Below, piece by piece: positions 54,830-64,000 of a stretch of DNA of 64,000 nt. A model generated the notes under the pieces. It saw nothing but the letters and a program-made list of their open reading frames with translations, searched no databases and was not told the DNA's origin. Position numbers and translations under genes: made by a program. Origin of the DNA: Catellatospora sichuanensis (GTDB lineage Bacteria; Actinomycetota; Actinomycetes; Mycobacteriales; Micromonosporaceae). The stretch is from positions 1 through 64,000 of the forward strand of contig NZ_VIQO01000032.1 of NCBI RefSeq assembly GCF_007483665.1, in the 5' to 3' direction. Positions within the stretch are counted from its first letter, which is position 1. Every line of letters begins with the position of its first letter.

Positions 54830-55655
54830 CGTGTCCTGGGAGGTCGGTGCTAACTGGGCGACGCCTTTCCGGCCTGTCGCAGACGGCTCGCGGCCGGACC
54901 TCGGGCCGACACGAAGGTGGCGCGGGCGGCCCCGCCGTTGGCGGTCCACCCCAGTCCGTCCCGGCCGGACTGATCGCCGCACCGTTGACCCGCCAGGTCT
55001 GGTTGGCGCGCTGCCGGCCGGGTATCGGCGTGCTATGACCTCACGCGGAAGGACATGGCTGATGCCTTTTCATGAACGAAAACGTCTCTACCGCCGTCGA
55101 CCTGGCCGAGAGCAGCCCTGCGACAGCGGGGCAGCTGGTCGCCGACCATGCCGGCCAGGCACAGCGCGCCCTTGCCGACACGGCGCCGTCAGCGTGGTCG
55201 TCCAGCCGTTGACGTACGGGTGGGACTGCCGCGCGGCACGGTGAAGGTGGCGACGGTCGCACAGACGCCCGCGCCGAAGCCGCCGTGGCCAAGGACACAG
55301 CGCTGGAAGCCGCCGCAGCGCTCAAGGACCGGGCCGCTGCGACGGTGCAGGCGGTTTCTTGCGGCCACGCCGCCGGGCCCAATACTCGGCCAGGCGTGAC
55401 TTGGCCGGTACAGATGCGAGCGCCAGTTCGACGATGGCCTCCGCCCGGGACTCGCGGCCCAGCGCCTCGCGCACGACCCTGGCCGCCGTGGCCGGATCCC
55501 TTGTCTCGGTGAGCAGGCTGACGTCGCGTCGCGTGCCCGTCGGGCAGGCCGGCCAGCTGGCTTTTCATCTCGGGCAGCAGCTCCGCGATCTCGGATACGA
55601 GACGCCTACTTGGCCGCCTCTCCTGTCCCCGCCTCCATGGTGCGTCACCGGCCGG
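54830..55655. other. Decayed region (possible holin-like/DUF3618-like debris)
   Basis: About 825 bp. A plus-strand frame at 55073 reads MNENVSTAVDLAESSPATAG and QLVADHAGQAQRALAD, then stops. It resembles the start of the actinobacterial phage-holin-III-type family. Next, DARAEAAVAKDTALEAAAAL resembles DUF3618-type helical proteins. A minus-strand frame near 55390-55560 reads SLLTETRDPATAARVVREAL. All are broken; no intact gene. Confidence 0.4.
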
Positions 55656-56717
55656 TCACGGATCGGGGAGCGGTCGGCTCGCCCCGGCGAGGGGACAGTT
55701 CGGCATGAGCGCGGACTCGCCGTCGCGCTGGGGCCCACGTACGTTGTCCAGAACCTTCCTGCCTTGCACGTCCACCAGGCGCGTGACGCTCTCCTGCGCG
55801 ACACCGAAGATGACCGCCCAGGCCAGGATCTGAGCGGAGCTGTCCAGGTTTGACAGTCCCGGCACGAATCCGCCGTGTACCAGCACCAGGCCCATGAGAG
55901 CCGTCAGCGCACCGACCGGAAGCCTGAGCAGGACCAGCATCAGCGGCACCCAGTAGGGCGTGGAGGTGCCCTGGATGCCGCGCAGTGAGATCGCGGCGGC
56001 CAGCGCGGCGGCCCCGGCTCCGAACGCCTCCACGAGCAGGACGTCCTGCCCGCTCGGCGTGTCCCCGATCGGACACACGACTCTGGTCTCTTCGGGGGTG
56101 AAGCAGAGCTTCGATGCGATCGGGATGGGGTCCTGGTAGGCCCAAAAGATGAACAACACCGCTATCGTTGCGGTCACCAGGATCGAGGCCAGGAGTATGT
56201 TACGGAAGCTGCGTGCCTGCGCGCGCTCCTGCTCCTCGGCCACCTGGGAAGCCAGCAGCACGGAGACGGCCAGCTCTCGCATGTCCTCCGTCACCTTGTA
56301 GCCGTTCTCATTGAGCCGGCCTTCCAGTGCCACGAGCCGCTGGTCGCTGGGCCTGAGATGTTGTTTGCCCGTCTCAACCAGGTACGGGCCCATTTCGGCG
56401 AGTTCCTCGGGCGGAGCGAGGCGCAGTATCTTTATCTCGGCGCGGTGGATGTTGGCGAAGGCGCGGTCGATGTCCGAGCCGGCGAGGTCCGGCAACAGCC
56501 GTCTCCGCTTGTTGGCGACGTCTCGCGCCGCCTGCAGATGCGTGTCCGCCTTGTCGGCTATCCGCTGCTGTGCCGTGGTGAGGTCACGAGTCCTGCTGGT
56601 GTTGAGCTGGGCCTGGAGCTCGGCAACGTACGCGCTGGTGCGCTGCCACCAGGAAGACTTTCGGTGGTATCCGGCGACGTCCTTGTCGCTGTCGATGAAG
56701 TTTCTCTTCCGCCACAT
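55656..56717 (-). CDS. Four-helix membrane protein, unknown function
   Basis: A 353-residue protein. Residues 1-~165 are cytoplasmic and helical (coiled-coil-like YVAELQAQLNTSRTRDL, then QVAEEQERAQARSFR). Four hydrophobic helices follow: ILVTATIAVLFIFWAY, EAFGAGAAALAAAISL, PYWVPLMLVLLRLPVGALTA and AQILAWAVIFGVAQESVTRL. A Cys pair (KLCFTPEETRVVCPIG) lies in the loop between helices 1 and 2, probably an exposed disulfide. The end RLVDVQGRKVLDNVRG is cytoplasmic. The ATG at 56717 has a moderate GGAGGT site. I do not recognise the family. Confidence 0.65.
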   Translation of the reverse strand: MWRKRNFIDSDKDVAGYHRKSSWWQRTSAYVAELQAQLNTSRTRDLTTAQQRIADKADTHLQAARDVANKRRRLLPDLAGSDIDRAFANIHRAEIKILRLAPPEELAEMGPYLVETGKQHLRPSDQRLVALEGRLNENGYKVTEDMRELAVSVLLASQVAEEQERAQARSFRNILLASILVTATIAVLFIFWAYQDPIPIASKLCFTPEETRVVCPIGDTPSGQDVLLVEAFGAGAAALAAAISLRGIQGTSTPYWVPLMLVLLRLPVGALTALMGLVLVHGGFVPGLSNLDSSAQILAWAVIFGVAQESVTRLVDVQGRKVLDNVRGPQRDGESALMPNCPLAGASRPLPDP

Positions 56718-56749
56718 GGCGAACCTCCAGCTCAGCTCACAGCTTCAAG

Positions 56750-58032
56750 GCTATTGCCGCCGCTGGCGGCGAGGCGACAGATCGGACGAAGCCGCATCCG
56801 CGCTCAGCGAGCTACGGACGTCCGGCATTCGGGCGGGATCGCACGTCGGTTGCCTGGAACACGCGTGGCATCGGTGTACCGGATGGACAGGCCCGCTCCA
56901 GCAGGTAGGCGGCGAACTTGTCGTCACGGTCCGATCCACACCCGGTGAGCAGCGACCCGGCGTCGCCGTACCGGTCACCCCGCATGCGAACGGAAGGCCC
57001 GTGAACCGCACTTGACCACCGGCGCGCGCTGCTAAAGTCGAACACGCCGGGTCAATTTGGCCAATACGCCCGGAACTGTTCAGCCTGCCGCGCGGGAGAC
57101 GGTTATCGAGTGCTCGACATCCAAGGCGGGAGAATGGGCCGATTCATCTGCCGACGCTCATCCTTGACGGACTCCGCGGAGATGCCGGGATCAGGCAGCG
57201 GTCCTGATAGTACTGGGGGTTGCCACGTGCACCAGTACCAGCGGGAGCTTCACTTGCCGGTCCACCGCGCCCTGGTCCCCGGGCTGTCATCGTCCCACCT
57301 CAACTTCCTCGCTGAGCTGCTGGCCGAGCAAGCCGGCAGACCGGCTGCCGACGGTGCAAGCCCTCAGCCGCCCGGCAGGCGCTGTGGGCGCCGTGCAACG
57401 GGCACGTCCGGTCGTGCGAGGGCCGGCGATGGCGCATCGTCCTGTGCACGGCGACCGCCAAGAGGTGATCATGACCTCGGCAGACCAGCAGCGGATGGCG
57501 GTGACCGACGGCGACGAACAGCTCCTGATGCTCAAAGCGAGAGGTCATCAGCCACAGCCAACACCCCGGGGCACCCGAAGCACCGAACCTTGAATAACAA
57601 CCTCGTGGAGGGACGCCATGCCTCAGGTCACCTACGGCGGCAGGCAGGGGGAGACGGCCCGGACCCGCAGCCGTCGGTCGTTGCTCAGCGGACCGGTGCC
57701 CGGTCCGGAAGCGGCGCTGGTGGACGGGATGGATCAGGTGCTCACCCCTCCCGAGGTGGGGGTGGAGGGCTACCGTCGGCGCGACCACCAGGCCCGCTCG
57801 ACCGAGCAGATCCGGCAGGCGCTGCGGCAAACTTCTGACGTCTGCTTCGCCGGCAGGGAACACGCTGCGCCGCTCGTGCGACCGTATCGAGCCGCAGAAC
57901 GGTCAGTGGTCCGCCGACGGCCACAGCGCGTGGTACGGGCGCGGCCGCCTTGACGCCGCGACGCCGTGCAGCTGGCCACCCTCAACCTGCCGACCGGCTG
58001 GTCATCTCGCGCATGTTGAACGGGTCCGGTCC
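56750..58032. other. Region without an intact gene
   Basis: About 1.28 kb of high-GC sequence. One plus-strand stretch near 57220-57340 (HQYQRELHLPVHRALVPGLS, then HLNFLAELLAEQAG) and an ORF at 57618-57953 (MPQVTYGGRQGETAR, ending in basic residues) look partly coding but shift frame. They may belong to the peptidase whose P-domain remnant follows. Nothing firm. Confidence 0.35.
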
Positions 58033-58361
58033 CGGACGCCGCACGGGTCACCGTGTACGTCAGTGAGGCGAGGCGGCTGTCCGACCTGATAGTCCAGGCG
58101 GACATCGAACATGCGTTCGTGGGCGACCTGGTGGTGACCATCGTGCCGCCTCCGGAGATGAACGCCGAGCCGGTGAGGCTGCACGATCGAACGGGCGGCC
58201 GCGGCCGGGAGCTACGCCGCACGTACGACGCGCTGGTACGCCGGGGCTGAACGAAAACTCAAGGACAAATACGCGCGTGGCAGTTGGGCGCTCGAGGTAC
58301 GCAACAACACGCCGGAGACGGCAAGCATCAGGTCGTTCGGACTTGAGTTCGTCTTCGGGTG
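58033..58361 (+). pseudogene. P-domain (proprotein convertase-type) remnant, frameshifted
   Basis: VTVYVSEARRLSDLIVQADI, then EHAFVGDLVVTIVPPPEMNA and EPVRLHDRTGGRGREL lead to a stop. One frame over, at ~58250, it continues KLKDKYARGSWALEVRNNTP and ends FGLEFVFG. This order (I-x-H-x-F-x-G-D-L, L-x-D-R-T-G-G, G-x-W-x-L-x-V) is the P-domain that caps subtilisin- and metallopeptidase-type secreted proteases. The catalytic part is missing, so it is nonfunctional. Confidence 0.7.
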
Positions 58362-58400
58362 AACCGAGCGGCGGTGGCCACGAACAGATCTGGGGGGCCG

Positions 58401-58733
58401 ATGGCGAGCCTGGCTGAGATGCCGTTAGACGGCGGCGGTTGGATCCTGGTTGAGGCGCCGGAGGCGACCGGTGGGCCGGTGAAGGCGGGGCGGCTCGGCG
58501 AGGCGATCCGGGAGTTGCCGACGAGCTTGCAGACGGCGTTGGCACCGGTGGCGGACGCGGCCAGGACCATATTGGAAGAGCTGCGCAAGGCCGGCCCGAC
58601 TGAGGTTGAGGTGGAGTTCGGGGTCGACCTGGCTATGCAGGCCGGGGCGGTGATCGCTAAGAGCGAGACGTCCTGTCATCTGAAGGTGCGGCTGACCTGG
58701 CAGAACGGCGGCGCCAACCAGACTGTCGGCTGA
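58401..58733 (+). CDS. Trypco1 (trypsin-co-occurring domain, CU044_2847-like) protein
   Basis: A 110-residue protein: MPLDGGGWILVEAPEATGGP, then ALAPVADAARTILEELRKAG and PTEVEVEFGVDLAMQAGAVI, ending HLKVRLTWQNG. This is the Trypco1 fold, known to be encoded next to trypsin-containing STAND proteins and proposed to be their partner or substrate. A G-rich site precedes the ATG at 58401. An upstream in-frame start (58359) overlaps the P-domain debris and is less likely. It lies 27 bp before the trypsin-STAND-WD40 gene, so the two form a module. Confidence 0.85.
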   Translation: MASLAEMPLDGGGWILVEAPEATGGPVKAGRLGEAIRELPTSLQTALAPVADAARTILEELRKAGPTEVEVEFGVDLAMQAGAVIAKSETSCHLKVRLTWQNGGANQTVG

Positions 58734-58760
58734 GGCGGGTGGCTATGGAGGGAGATGGTG

Positions 58761-61700
58761 ATGGCGACTCCCGGCGACGGGCCGAATTCGGGGCGGGCCG
58801 GCGCGGTCGCGCAAATCCTCGACGCCGAGGGTGTGGTGGCCGGGGCGGGGTTTCTGGTCGGCACGGATCTGCTGGTCACCTGCGCGCACGTGGTGTTGGC
58901 TGCCGGGGGCAGCCCAGGTGGGCGGTTGTGGCTGGTCTTCCCCCATGCGGACGGTGCGCCGCGGGTGGCCGGGCAGGTGTTGGCCCCGGCATGGCGTGCA
59001 CCGGAGGCGGAGGATGTGGCGGTGGTGCAGTTGGACAGCGCGCCGGTAGGCGCCTCGGTGCAAGGATTGGGATCCGCGGCGGGGTGTCGGGGGCGCCGGG
59101 TGTCCTCGTTCGGGTTCCCTGCCCAGGCCCCGCCCGGCGGCCATTACGGCTATGGGATGGCCGGTGATCTGCTTTCGCTCACGGACGCTGGTGAGCTCCT
59201 GCAGTTGACCGACGCCAATGATCTTACGACCGGGTTCAGCGGTGGGCCGGTGATCGATGAGGTTACCGGTTTGGTGATCGGCATGATCACCGCGATCAGC
59301 CCTGTGGATACCCATCTACGCGGCACGGGTATCGCCTATGCCACCCCGACCCAGACCCTCCGCCAGGTGTGGCCAGAACTGGCTGAGCAGCAAGTATGCC
59401 CTTACCGGGGTCTGGAGCCGTTCACCGCCGAGCACACCGGATGGTTCCACGGCCGGACAACCGCAGTGAATCACGTGCTCGACGGGCTGGCCGGGCCACG
59501 ACGGGCGCTGCTGCTGCTGGGGCCCTCCGGCGCGGGCAAATCTTCCCTGGTGCAAGCTGGCGTGCTGCCTGCGCTGGCCACCGGTGGGCTGCCCGGCAGC
59601 GACCGATGGATCCCTGTGCTGGCCCGCCCCGGGCAGGACCTGCTAGCCGAACTCGACCGCGCCGGGCTGCCCGGGGTTGATGATGGGCCGGTCGCCGAAG
59701 CGGTCGAGCGCAGGCTGGCAGACGAGCCGGCCGGCACACGGCTGCTGCTGATCATCGACCAGTTCGAAGAGCTGCTGACCCCGCTGGCCGCCGGGCAGGC
59801 CGGCGGCCCTCGCGACGTGCTTGACCGGCTCCGGGAGGCGATCGACTCGACCGCCGCGCTGACCCTGGTCCTCGTGATGCGCGATGACTTCTACCCGCAG
59901 CTGGCCGCACAGGCGCCGGAACTGCTGGAGGCTCTGACATCGGGCCTGGTCAACGTGCCAGCCACCCTGAGCACGCAGGATCTGCACGATATTGTCACCA
60001 AACCCGCTGCGGCTGTGGGACTTCGCTGCCAGGACGGGCTCGTCGAACGCATCATCACCGACGTGCTTGCTGTTGGCCCCGACGCCTCCGCCCACCACGC
60101 GCCGATCACCGTGCTGCCCCTGCTGGAACTGACGCTGCAGCAGCTCTGGCAGCGCCGGCAGGACGGCTACCTGACCCACGAGGCCTACCAGCGCATCGGC
60201 GGAGTCACCGGCAGCCTGGCCACCTGGTGCGACACCGCGATCAACCAACTGAGTCCCGCTCAACGACCTGCCGCGCAACGGATCCTCACCGCGCTGGTCC
60301 GCCCCGCCGACGAGGCCCACCACATTCCCGGCGTCCGCCAACAACGCACCCTGGACGTGCTTCGCGAGCTGGCCGACGGGGACGACCCCGCCTCCGGCGG
60401 CCAGCCCACCGATCAAGCCGACGAGGTGCTGGCCATTCTGACCAGCCAACGAATCGTCACCACCCACGCCGTCCCCGGCACCGGTCGGCCCCAGGACGCC
60501 CCCGCCCTCCCAGTCGCCGAACTGGTCCATGACACCCTCATCCGCGACTGGCACACCCTCCGCGACTGGGTCACCAGGGACCACGACTTCCACGACTGGC
60601 TGTGCCGCGTCGACGAAAAACGCACCCGCTGGGCCGGTCCCCAGAACCCCGACGACCTGCTGCACGGCACCGACCTGGCCGAAGGCCTCGACTGGGCCAA
60701 GCAGCGCCACCTACCCCACGACATCGCCGTCTTCCTGACCGCCAGCCATCAACGCCAACAAGCCGGACAGCGGCGTGCCAGGCGCCTGAACATCATTCTG
60801 GCCACCCTGCTCGTGATCGCCCTCGCCGCCGCGGGACTGGCCCTGTGGCAGCGGCAGACCGCCGCCGCCGCACAGCGCGCCGCTGTCGCCGCACAGCGCG
60901 AGGCCCAGTCCCGCCAACTCGCCGCACAGTCCACCACCCTCATCGATGCCAATTCCGATCTGGCCTCGCTGCTGGCCGTCCTCGCCTACCGGACCAGCCC
61001 AACCACCGAAGCCATTGCCAGCCTCTACGCCGCCGCAGCTCTGCCTCTTCGGCACCGCCTGAGCCACACCAGCAGCGTGTCGTCGGTGGCGTTCAGCCCC
61101 GACGGGAACACCCTGGCCACCGGCAGCGCCGACCGCACGGCGCGGTTGTGGGACCCGGCCACCAGGCAGACTCGCAAGACCCTGACCGGCCACACCGGCG
61201 GCGTGTCTTCGGTGGCGTTCAGCCCCGACGGGAACACCCTAGCCACCGGCAGCGAAGACGCCACGGTGCGGCTGTGGGATGTGGCGACCGGGCAGTCCGG
61301 CGAGACCCTGACCGGCCACACCGGCCCCGTGTTGTCGGTGGCGTTCAGCCCGGACGGGCGCACCCTCGCCACGGCCAGTCAGGATGGCACGGTGCGGATG
61401 TGGGATCCGGCCACCGAGAAGACCCGCATCACCCTGACCGGCCACACCAGCTGGGTGAACGCGATGGCGTTCAGCCCGGACGGGCGCACCCTGGCCACGG
61501 CCAGCGACGATAAGACCGTGCGGCTGTGGGACCCGGACACAGGGAAGACCCGCACCACCCTGACCGGCCACACCAATCCCGTGTGGTCGGTGGCGTTCTC
61601 CCCGGACGGGCGTACCCTTGCCACCGCCAGCACCGATAAGACCGTGCGGCTGTGGGACCCGGACACAGGGAAGACCCGCACCACCCTGACCGGCCACACC

Positions 61701-63794
61701 GACCCCGTGTCCTCGGTGGCGTTCAGCCTGGACGGGAACACCCTGGCCACCGGCAGCTACGACGGGACGGTGCGGTTGTGGGACCCGGCCACCGGGAAGA
61801 CCCGCACCATCCTGACCGGCCACACCGGCCTCGTGTGGTCGCTGGCGTTCAGCCCGGACGGGCGCACCCTGGCCACCGGCAGCAACGACGCCACGGTGCG
61901 GTTGTGGGACCCGGCCACCGGACAGCCCGGCAAGGCCCTGACCGGCCACACCGGCCCCGTGTTGTCGGTGGTGTTCAGCCCGGACGGGCGCGCCCTGGCC
62001 ACCGGGGGCGACGACGGGACCGCGCGGTTGTGGGACCCGGCCACCGGACAGCCCGGCAAGACCCTGACCGGCCACACCGGCCCCGTGTTGTCGGTGGTGT
62101 TCAGCCCGGACGGGCGCGCCCTGGCCACCGGCAGCATCGACGGCACAGCGCAGTTGTGGGACCCGGACACCGGGCAGGCCCGCACCCCCCTGACCGGCCA
62201 CACCGGCTGGGTGAACGCGGTGGCGTTCAGCCCCGACGGGCGCACCCTGGCCACGGCGAGCGACGACGGGACCGTGCGGTTGTGGGACCCGGCCACCGGG
62301 AAGACCCGCACCACCCTGACCGGCCACACCGGCGGCGTGCGGTCGGTGGTGTTCAGCCCGGACGGGCGCGCCCTGGCCACCGGCAGCGACGACGCCACGG
62401 TGCGGTTGTGGGACCCGGACACCGGACAGCCCGGCAAGACCCTGACCGGCCACACCGGCCATGTGTTGTCGGTGGTGTTCAGCCCGGACGGGCGCGCCCT
62501 GGCCACCGGCAGCGACGACGGGACCGTGCGGTTGTGGGACCCGGCCACCGGGAAGACCCGCACCACCCTGACCGGCCACACCGGCACCATGGGGTCGGTG
62601 GCGTTCAGTCCGGACGGGCACACCGTGGCCACGGCCAGCTCCGGAACGGTGCGGTTGTGGGACCCGGACACCGGGCAGGCCCGCACCACCCTGACCGGCC
62701 ACACAGGCTGGGTGAACGCGGTGGCGTTCAGCCCGAACGGGCACACCCTGGCCACCGGCAGCTCCGACGACACGGTGCGGTTGTGGAACCCGGCCACCGA
62801 GCGCATCACCCTGACCGGCCACACCGGCGGCGTGCGGTCGGTGGCGTTCAGCCCGGACGGGCGCACCCTGGCCACCGGCGGCGAAGACGGGACGGTGCGG
62901 TTGTGGGACCCGGCCACCGGGAAGACCCGCACCACCCTGACCGGCCACACCGGCCACGTGTTGTCAGTGGCGTTCAGCCCCGACGGCCGCACCCTGGCCA
63001 CCGGCGGCAACGACGGCACGGCCCGGTTGTGGAACCCGGACAGCGGCCAGATAGGCAAGAATCTGACCGGCCACACCGGCCATGTGTTGTCGGTGGCGTT
63101 CAGCCCGGACGGGCACACCCTGGCCACGGCCGGCTCCGACGGGGCGGTGCGGTTGTGGGACCCGGCCACCAGGCAGACCCGCACCACCCTCGGCCAGAAC
63201 GACCTTGTGTCCTCGGTGGCGTTCAGCCCGGACGGGCGCACCCTGGCTACCGGCGGCAACGACGGGGCGGTGCGGTTGTGGGACCCGGCCACCGGGAAGA
63301 CCCGCACCACCCTGATCGGCCACACCGACCTTGTGTCCTCGGTGGCGTTCAGCCCGGACGGGCGCACCCTGGCCACGGCCAGCTCCGACGGGACGGTGCG
63401 GTTGTGGGACCCGGCAACCGGGAAGACCCGCACCACCCTGACCGGCCACACAGGCTGGGTGAACGCGGTGGCGTTCAGCCCGGACGGGCGCACCCTGGCC
63501 ACAGCGAGCGACGACGGCACCGTGCGGTTGTGGGACCCGGACACCGGGCAGACCCGCGGCACCCCGACCGGGCACACCCGCCCAGTCTCCTCGGTGGCGT
63601 TCAGCCCGGACGGCCGCACCCTGGCCACTGGCGGCTACGACGGCAGGGCGCGGTTGTGGAGCATCACACCGCAAGACCCAGTCGCCGCCATCAACAAAAT
63701 CTGCTCGGCCATCCACCGGGACCTCAGCCCCCTTGAAAGGGACGCGTACCTGCCGCCGGACCAACCGCTCGCGGCCGTATGCCCTCCCTCCTGA
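58761..63794 (+). CDS. Trypsin-STAND NTPase-WD40 conflict protein
   Basis: A 1,677-residue protein. The start is ATG 58761, six bases after GGAGGGAG; ATG 58755 is also possible. Residues ~10-200 are a trypsin-like protease with triad H43 (TCAHVVLA), D85 (AEDVAVVQ) and S160 (TGFSGGPV). Residues ~212-640 are an nSTAND1-type NTPase: Walker A GPSGAGKSS (254-262), Walker B LLIIDQFEE. One hydrophobic helix lies at ~675-697 (IILATLLVIALAAAGLALW). Residues 769-~1635 hold 21 WD40 repeats, then a short tail ending AAVCPPS. In this architecture the WD propellers sense a ligand, the STAND module oligomerises, and the protease is the effector. It is probably anti-phage or cell-suicide, with Trypco1 as partner. 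All active-site residues are present. Confidence 0.9.
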   Translation: MATPGDGPNSGRAGAVAQILDAEGVVAGAGFLVGTDLLVTCAHVVLAAGGSPGGRLWLVFPHADGAPRVAGQVLAPAWRAPEAEDVAVVQLDSAPVGASVQGLGSAAGCRGRRVSSFGFPAQAPPGGHYGYGMAGDLLSLTDAGELLQLTDANDLTTGFSGGPVIDEVTGLVIGMITAISPVDTHLRGTGIAYATPTQTLRQVWPELAEQQVCPYRGLEPFTAEHTGWFHGRTTAVNHVLDGLAGPRRALLLLGPSGAGKSSLVQAGVLPALATGGLPGSDRWIPVLARPGQDLLAELDRAGLPGVDDGPVAEAVERRLADEPAGTRLLLIIDQFEELLTPLAAGQAGGPRDVLDRLREAIDSTAALTLVLVMRDDFYPQLAAQAPELLEALTSGLVNVPATLSTQDLHDIVTKPAAAVGLRCQDGLVERIITDVLAVGPDASAHHAPITVLPLLELTLQQLWQRRQDGYLTHEAYQRIGGVTGSLATWCDTAINQLSPAQRPAAQRILTALVRPADEAHHIPGVRQQRTLDVLRELADGDDPASGGQPTDQADEVLAILTSQRIVTTHAVPGTGRPQDAPALPVAELVHDTLIRDWHTLRDWVTRDHDFHDWLCRVDEKRTRWAGPQNPDDLLHGTDLAEGLDWAKQRHLPHDIAVFLTASHQRQQAGQRRARRLNIILATLLVIALAAAGLALWQRQTAAAAQRAAVAAQREAQSRQLAAQSTTLIDANSDLASLLAVLAYRTSPTTEAIASLYAAAALPLRHRLSHTSSVSSVAFSPDGNTLATGSADRTARLWDPATRQTRKTLTGHTGGVSSVAFSPDGNTLATGSEDATVRLWDVATGQSGETLTGHTGPVLSVAFSPDGRTLATASQDGTVRMWDPATEKTRITLTGHTSWVNAMAFSPDGRTLATASDDKTVRLWDPDTGKTRTTLTGHTNPVWSVAFSPDGRTLATASTDKTVRLWDPDTGKTRTTLTGHTDPVSSVAFSLDGNTLATGSYDGTVRLWDPATGKTRTILTGHTGLVWSLAFSPDGRTLATGSNDATVRLWDPATGQPGKALTGHTGPVLSVVFSPDGRALATGGDDGTARLWDPATGQPGKTLTGHTGPVLSVVFSPDGRALATGSIDGTAQLWDPDTGQARTPLTGHTGWVNAVAFSPDGRTLATASDDGTVRLWDPATGKTRTTLTGHTGGVRSVVFSPDGRALATGSDDATVRLWDPDTGQPGKTLTGHTGHVLSVVFSPDGRALATGSDDGTVRLWDPATGKTRTTLTGHTGTMGSVAFSPDGHTVATASSGTVRLWDPDTGQARTTLTGHTGWVNAVAFSPNGHTLATGSSDDTVRLWNPATERITLTGHTGGVRSVAFSPDGRTLATGGEDGTVRLWDPATGKTRTTLTGHTGHVLSVAFSPDGRTLATGGNDGTARLWNPDSGQIGKNLTGHTGHVLSVAFSPDGHTLATAGSDGAVRLWDPATRQTRTTLGQNDLVSSVAFSPDGRTLATGGNDGAVRLWDPATGKTRTTLIGHTDLVSSVAFSPDGRTLATASSDGTVRLWDPATGKTRTTLTGHTGWVNAVAFSPDGRTLATASDDGTVRLWDPDTGQTRGTPTGHTRPVSSVAFSPDGRTLATGGYDGRARLWSITPQDPVAAINKICSAIHRDLSPLERDAYLPPDQPLAAVCPPS
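61065..63660 (+). repeat. 21 tandem WD40 repeats (~126 bp each)
   Basis: Each unit encodes ~42 residues of the form 'HTxxVxSVAFSPDGRTLATxSxDGTVRLWDPATGKTRTTLTG'. I count 21, which fits three seven-bladed propellers. Neighbouring units are close to identical in DNA as well as protein. Units 13, 14 and 18 are one or two residues short. The array's length and identity make it prone to copy-number change and misassembly. Confidence 0.9.
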
Positions 63795-63804
63795 ACAGCG
63801 TTTC

Positions 63805-63980
63805 GGCACCCCGGCGACCCACCCCGGACCCACCTCGGCCAGAACCAGCCGCAGATGATGTCGGGAGATCCCGGTGAATACCGGATGGCTGAAGACACGA
63901 CGAGCCCACCGACGCGGCATCCACAAAGGATCGACGATCCGTGCAGCCCACGCCACTAGCAGCTATTGCGCACAAGATCG
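63805..63980 (-). mobile_element. IS-A fragment 3 (right end and transposase N-terminus)
   Basis: The minus strand reads MPRRWARRVFSHPVFTGISR, HHLRLVLAEVGPGWVAG, matching the N-terminus of the IS-A transposase. The terminal repeat TATTGCGCACAAGATCG followed by TTA ends near 63982. Similarity stops ~15 bp after the WD40 gene's stop codon. This is the third IS-A copy in the window and it bounds the conflict module on the right. Confidence 0.85.
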
Positions 63981-64000
63981 TTAGTGGCTGCTAGAGATAA

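Noticed and set aside
61065-63660. Regular ~126-bp repeats as a possible CRISPR or minisatellite
   Set aside because: The period is a multiple of three, the frame is open throughout, and every unit encodes a WD40 blade.

Overview
The window is high-GC DNA from a filamentous actinomycete. The GTG/TTG starts, anti-sigma regulators, LacI/CUT1 sugar genes, a Trypco1-STAND protein and a tRNA-Pro(GGG) half of actinobacterial type all fit. A Micromonosporaceae-like host is my inference; no rRNA or core marker here fixes the genus. It is an accessory, insertion-rich region with many truncated and frameshifted genes.

Layout. 0-1.5 kb: the tail of an IS3-type transposase, then a translationally coupled STAS / RsbA-like anti-sigma pair. 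1.6-5.7 kb: nested insertion sequences. An IS5-group element, called IS-A here, occurs in two inverted copies. They enclose a second IS5-group element (IS-B) and an IS-B remnant. Between these lies an AT-richer islet with one Tat-exported beta-propeller lectin-like gene. 5.7-10.1 kb: mostly decayed DNA with a small secreted protein, an NTF2-like protein, a tyrosine integrase remnant and the 3' half of a tRNA-Pro(GGG), which is an attachment-site scar.

10.1-26.4 kb: a hemicellulose side-chain and oligosaccharide locus. It encodes GH120, GH36, a DUF624 membrane protein, two CUT1 permeases, a lipoprotein binding protein, a LacI regulator with two operator-like palindromes, GH51, GH43 and GH39. 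The glycosidases have no export signals, so oligosaccharides are probably imported intact and degraded in the cytoplasm. No ABC ATPase is present, so a shared one encoded elsewhere must serve. IS200/IS605-type remnants sit just upstream of GH51 and GH39. 27.1-29.6 kb: a class A penicillin-binding protein, then a strong hairpin terminator.

29.8-45.3 kb (minus strand): the most interesting part. It is a six-gene, 15.6-kb, translationally coupled operon of very large proteins. In transcription order these are a peptidoglycan-binding-like protein, a zinc-protease/TIG/DUF6603-like giant, a protein with four near-identical 98-residue TPR-like repeats, and three proteins I cannot assign (349, 1602 and 563 aa). 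I know of no characterised system with this composition. 46.3-54.7 kb is a satellite block. It holds a membrane metallophosphoesterase, an M15-like/GH25 lysin, an SNase-like protein, an AsnC-like ligand-binding protein, two frameshifted relatives and a collapsed duplicate of the operon's distal end. The operon and the SNase gene are preceded by the same ~50-bp leader, which suggests one regulon.

54.8-64 kb: decayed genes, a four-helix membrane protein, a frameshifted P-domain fragment, and then a Trypco1 gene coupled to a 1,678-residue trypsin-STAND-WD40 protein. That protein has 21 WD repeats (three seven-bladed propellers) and is a probable anti-phage or cell-suicide switch. A third IS-A fragment ends the window.
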